Positions 5,097 to 6,606 of a stretch of DNA of 6,606 bases are shown one piece after another. Source of the DNA: Treponema sp. (lineage in GTDB: Bacteria; Spirochaetota; Spirochaetia; Treponematales; Breznakiellaceae); NCBI GenBank assembly GCA_031263265.1, contig JAISGE010000123.1:1-6606 (forward strand), in the 5' to 3' direction. The notes under the pieces are model-generated. The model was not told the origin of the DNA, ran no database searches, and saw only the letters and a list, made by a program, of their open reading frames with translations. Each line of letters begins with the position of its first letter. Within the stretch, counting starts at the first letter, position 1. Position numbers and translations under genes: made by a program.

Positions 5097-5792
5097 CTAA
5101 AAGCTCAGTGCCGGTACTGAGAGTACCTGGTAAATTGAGGATACGTCCTGGATTTGGGTAATGATGGAAGCGGGGATAGGACTGTCGGTCTCCACTACCA
5201 ATAAGGCATCACCCCCTCGTTCCCTGCGGTGGCTGGAAGTGGCAGCGATATTGATGCGATGATGGGCTAGGATATGGCTTACCTCGGCAATGACCCCAAT
5301 CTCATCGTAATGTAAGACCAGGATGGCCGCTGATTCACCTGAAAGATGCACCTGGTAGCCGTTAATGGCATTAATACAAATAGAACCGCCTCCGATGCTT
5401 GAACCCTGGACGATCAGGGTATGTTCCCCATAGAGTTCCAGAACCAGGCTATTAGGATGCCAGGATGGGGGTAATTCAGCCACGGTTTCGATGGTGAGGG
5501 AAAAGCCCTTCCCTGCGGCTTGCAGTTCCCTTAACAGAGCACGCCCCCGGAAAAGCCGTTCATCCTCCGGGGGAATACCCAAAAGACCGGCCACTGCAGC
5601 ATCCCCTGAACCATGACCTTTCCACGTAGCAGCCAGAGAACCGTAAAAGCGGACCACCGCGCGTTGCGGGGCAAGACCGAAGATCTTCCGGGCGAGAAAG
5701 GCTATTCGGCTTACCCCCGCGGTATGAGAACTGGAAGGCCCGATCATTACCGGGCCGAAGATTTCACCTAAAAGAACCTGTTCTTTGGGCAT
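5097..5792 (-). CDS. sdaAB: L-serine dehydratase, iron-sulfur-dependent, beta subunit
   Basis: This is the partner chain of SdaAA in the iron-sulfur L-serine dehydratase. The 231-residue product begins with the family hallmark 'GPVMIGPSSSHTAGVSR' (13-29). It continues with 'FYGSLAATWKGHGSGDAAVAG' near 49-69, and 'PNSLVLELYG' and 'SSIGGGSICINAINGY' (131-146) close the first domain. Residues about 157-226 form an ACT domain ('LVLHYDEIGVIAEVSHILAHHRINIA'), a module that in related enzymes binds amino acids or helps in dimerisation. Length is normal for type 1 enzymes with split chains. The ATG at 5792 lies four bases after the stop of the upstream oxidoreductase. No strong Shine-Dalgarno sequence is seen at normal distance, which points to translational coupling. 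Confidence 0.95.
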   Translation of the reverse strand: MPKEQVLLGEIFGPVMIGPSSSHTAGVSRIAFLARKIFGLAPQRAVVRFYGSLAATWKGHGSGDAAVAGLLGIPPEDERLFRGRALLRELQAAGKGFSLTIETVAELPPSWHPNSLVLELYGEHTLIVQGSSIGGGSICINAINGYQVHLSGESAAILVLHYDEIGVIAEVSHILAHHRINIAATSSHRRERGGDALLVVETDSPIPASIITQIQDVSSIYQVLSVPALSF

Positions 5793-5796
5793 AGAA

Positions 5797-6606
5797 CTAC
5801 CGGACGTGCTCCGTCATTGGTTCAGGCTGGGAACAGAGGCGCTGCACCTGGTAATACCTACCCGATGCAGAGGCATCCTGAAGCCCATGCATCACCTCAA
5901 GGACGTGGTAGGCCAGTTCTCCGGACGCCCGGTGGGGACGGCCTTCGACTATGGCCTCGGCCATATCCGTTACCCCCAAGCCCCGGCTATTTTCCGGGAA
6001 ATCCTTGAGCAGAGGAATTTCCGACCATTCCTCCGCGTTTCCCCGCCGGACCAACACCGGCCCGCCAAAGGTATTGGGATCCGGAACCTTGAGACTGCCT
6101 TCGGTACCGTAGATTTCAAGGTACGGCAGCGAATGAGCATACACATCGAAGCTGGTGATGATCGTGCCCACCGCGCCGCAGGCAAAATCCAGGACTCCCG
6201 CAATATGGGTAGGGACCTCTACGGTAATGAGCTGTCCGTTCAGCGGCTCGCTGGTGATGGTTCGGGTCTTGAAACCCTGTTGAGCAGAACCGGAAACCCG
6301 GGTAATAGGACCTAAAAGGTTCACCAAGGCGGTAAGGTAATAAGGCCCCATATCAAAGAGCGGCCCAGCCCCCGGTTTATAGTAGAATCCTGGGTTTGGG
6401 TGCCAGTGCTCATGGCCGTGGTGCATCATAAAAGCCACCGCAGACAGGGGACGGCCTATCCAGCCCTCATCAATGAGTTTACGGCAGGTCTGAATTCCTG
6501 CGCCGAGAAAGGTATCCGGCGCACAGCCTACCCGTACCTGCTGTTCTTGAGCGGACGATAAGAGGGTCAACGCTTCCTCCCGGCTTACGCAGAGGGGCTT
6601 TTCGTT
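5797..6606 (-). CDS. Gfo/Idh/MocA-family oxidoreductase, N-terminus beyond the window
   Basis: This is an NAD(P)-dependent sugar or polyol dehydrogenase-type protein with unknown substrate. The frame is open to the window edge, so the gene is partial: 269 C-terminal residues are visible and the Rossmann nucleotide-binding part is missing. The first visible residues are N-E-K-P-L; EKP carries the catalytic Lys of the family. A TTG at 6570 could be mistaken for the start but falls inside the conserved region. After 'VRVGCAPDTFLGAGIQTCRK' comes the substrate domain, with 'WHPNPGFYYKPGAGPLFDMG' followed by 'PYYLTALVNLLGP'. This is a recognisable subgroup signature, with Tyr where many relatives have the active-site His. 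'LEIYGTEGSLKVPDPNTFGG' is the typical C-terminal sheet motif. It is first of the visible genes in the operon with sdaAB and sdaAA, four bases ahead of sdaAB. Whether its product feeds serine metabolism is unknown. Confidence 0.92.
   Translation of the reverse strand, partial: NEKPLCVSREEALTLLSSAQEQQVRVGCAPDTFLGAGIQTCRKLIDEGWIGRPLSAVAFMMHHGHEHWHPNPGFYYKPGAGPLFDMGPYYLTALVNLLGPITRVSGSAQQGFKTRTITSEPLNGQLITVEVPTHIAGVLDFACGAVGTIITSFDVYAHSLPYLEIYGTEGSLKVPDPNTFGGPVLVRRGNAEEWSEIPLLKDFPENSRGLGVTDMAEAIVEGRPHRASGELAYHVLEVMHGLQDASASGRYYQVQRLCSQPEPMTEHVR

Noticed and set aside
5785..6315. 176-codon plus-strand open frame
   Set aside because: It is antisense to the Gfo/Idh/MocA gene, whose family motifs are clear. 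Its own translation shows no family features.
6568..6570. TTG as start codon of the oxidoreductase
   Set aside because: The frame continues upstream to the window edge with the conserved EKP motif, so the true start lies outside.

Overview
The window looks like chromosomal DNA of a spirochaete, most likely a termite-gut-type Treponema. I infer this from three things: a secreted lipoprotein with the modular architecture common in that group, a 222-residue protein of a type I recall mainly from Treponema genomes, and the roughly balanced base composition of the genes. No rRNA or other taxonomic marker is present, so the assignment is an inference.

Layout. Bases 1-216 are AT-rich, with A-tracts and a good -10 box but no gene. 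Two plus-strand genes follow. The first (217-2385) is a large lipoprotein whose C-terminal third is seven repeats of a 'TYGNGRF...WSxDGxNW' type, read as a seven-bladed beta-propeller on stacked beta-sandwich modules. The second (2638-3306) is an uncharacterised protein with a helical N-terminus and a fibronectin-like C-terminus, closed by a strong Rho-independent terminator (3336-3371). The 252 bases between them are the most unusual part of the window. They contain several perfect or near-perfect stem-loops, a 21-base tandem repeat, and an open 81-codon frame that overlaps the upstream stop as ATGA and ends against the Shine-Dalgarno sequence of the next gene. No T-tract terminator is seen there, so the two plus-strand genes are probably co-transcribed.

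A convergent gap (3307-3490) holds the terminator and then interleaved inverted repeats in a pseudoknot-like order. All remaining genes are on the minus strand. rnhA (3491-4003) encodes RNase HI with all catalytic residues and an insertion. Upstream of it on the same strand is a tight three-gene cluster, read in the order Gfo/Idh/MocA oxidoreductase (partial, runs off the right edge), sdaAB (L-serine dehydratase beta chain) and sdaAA (alpha chain). The gaps are 4 and 18 bases, so this is an operon whose promoter lies outside the window. The two Sda chains together form the iron-sulfur L-serine ammonia-lyase that makes pyruvate and ammonia. The oxidoreductase's substrate cannot be read from sequence.

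I found no CRISPR array, tRNA, rRNA, transposase or defence system. The candidates for something undescribed are the structured, repetitive stretch at 2382-2637, the secreted propeller protein with its partner, and the odd start of the lipoprotein gene.
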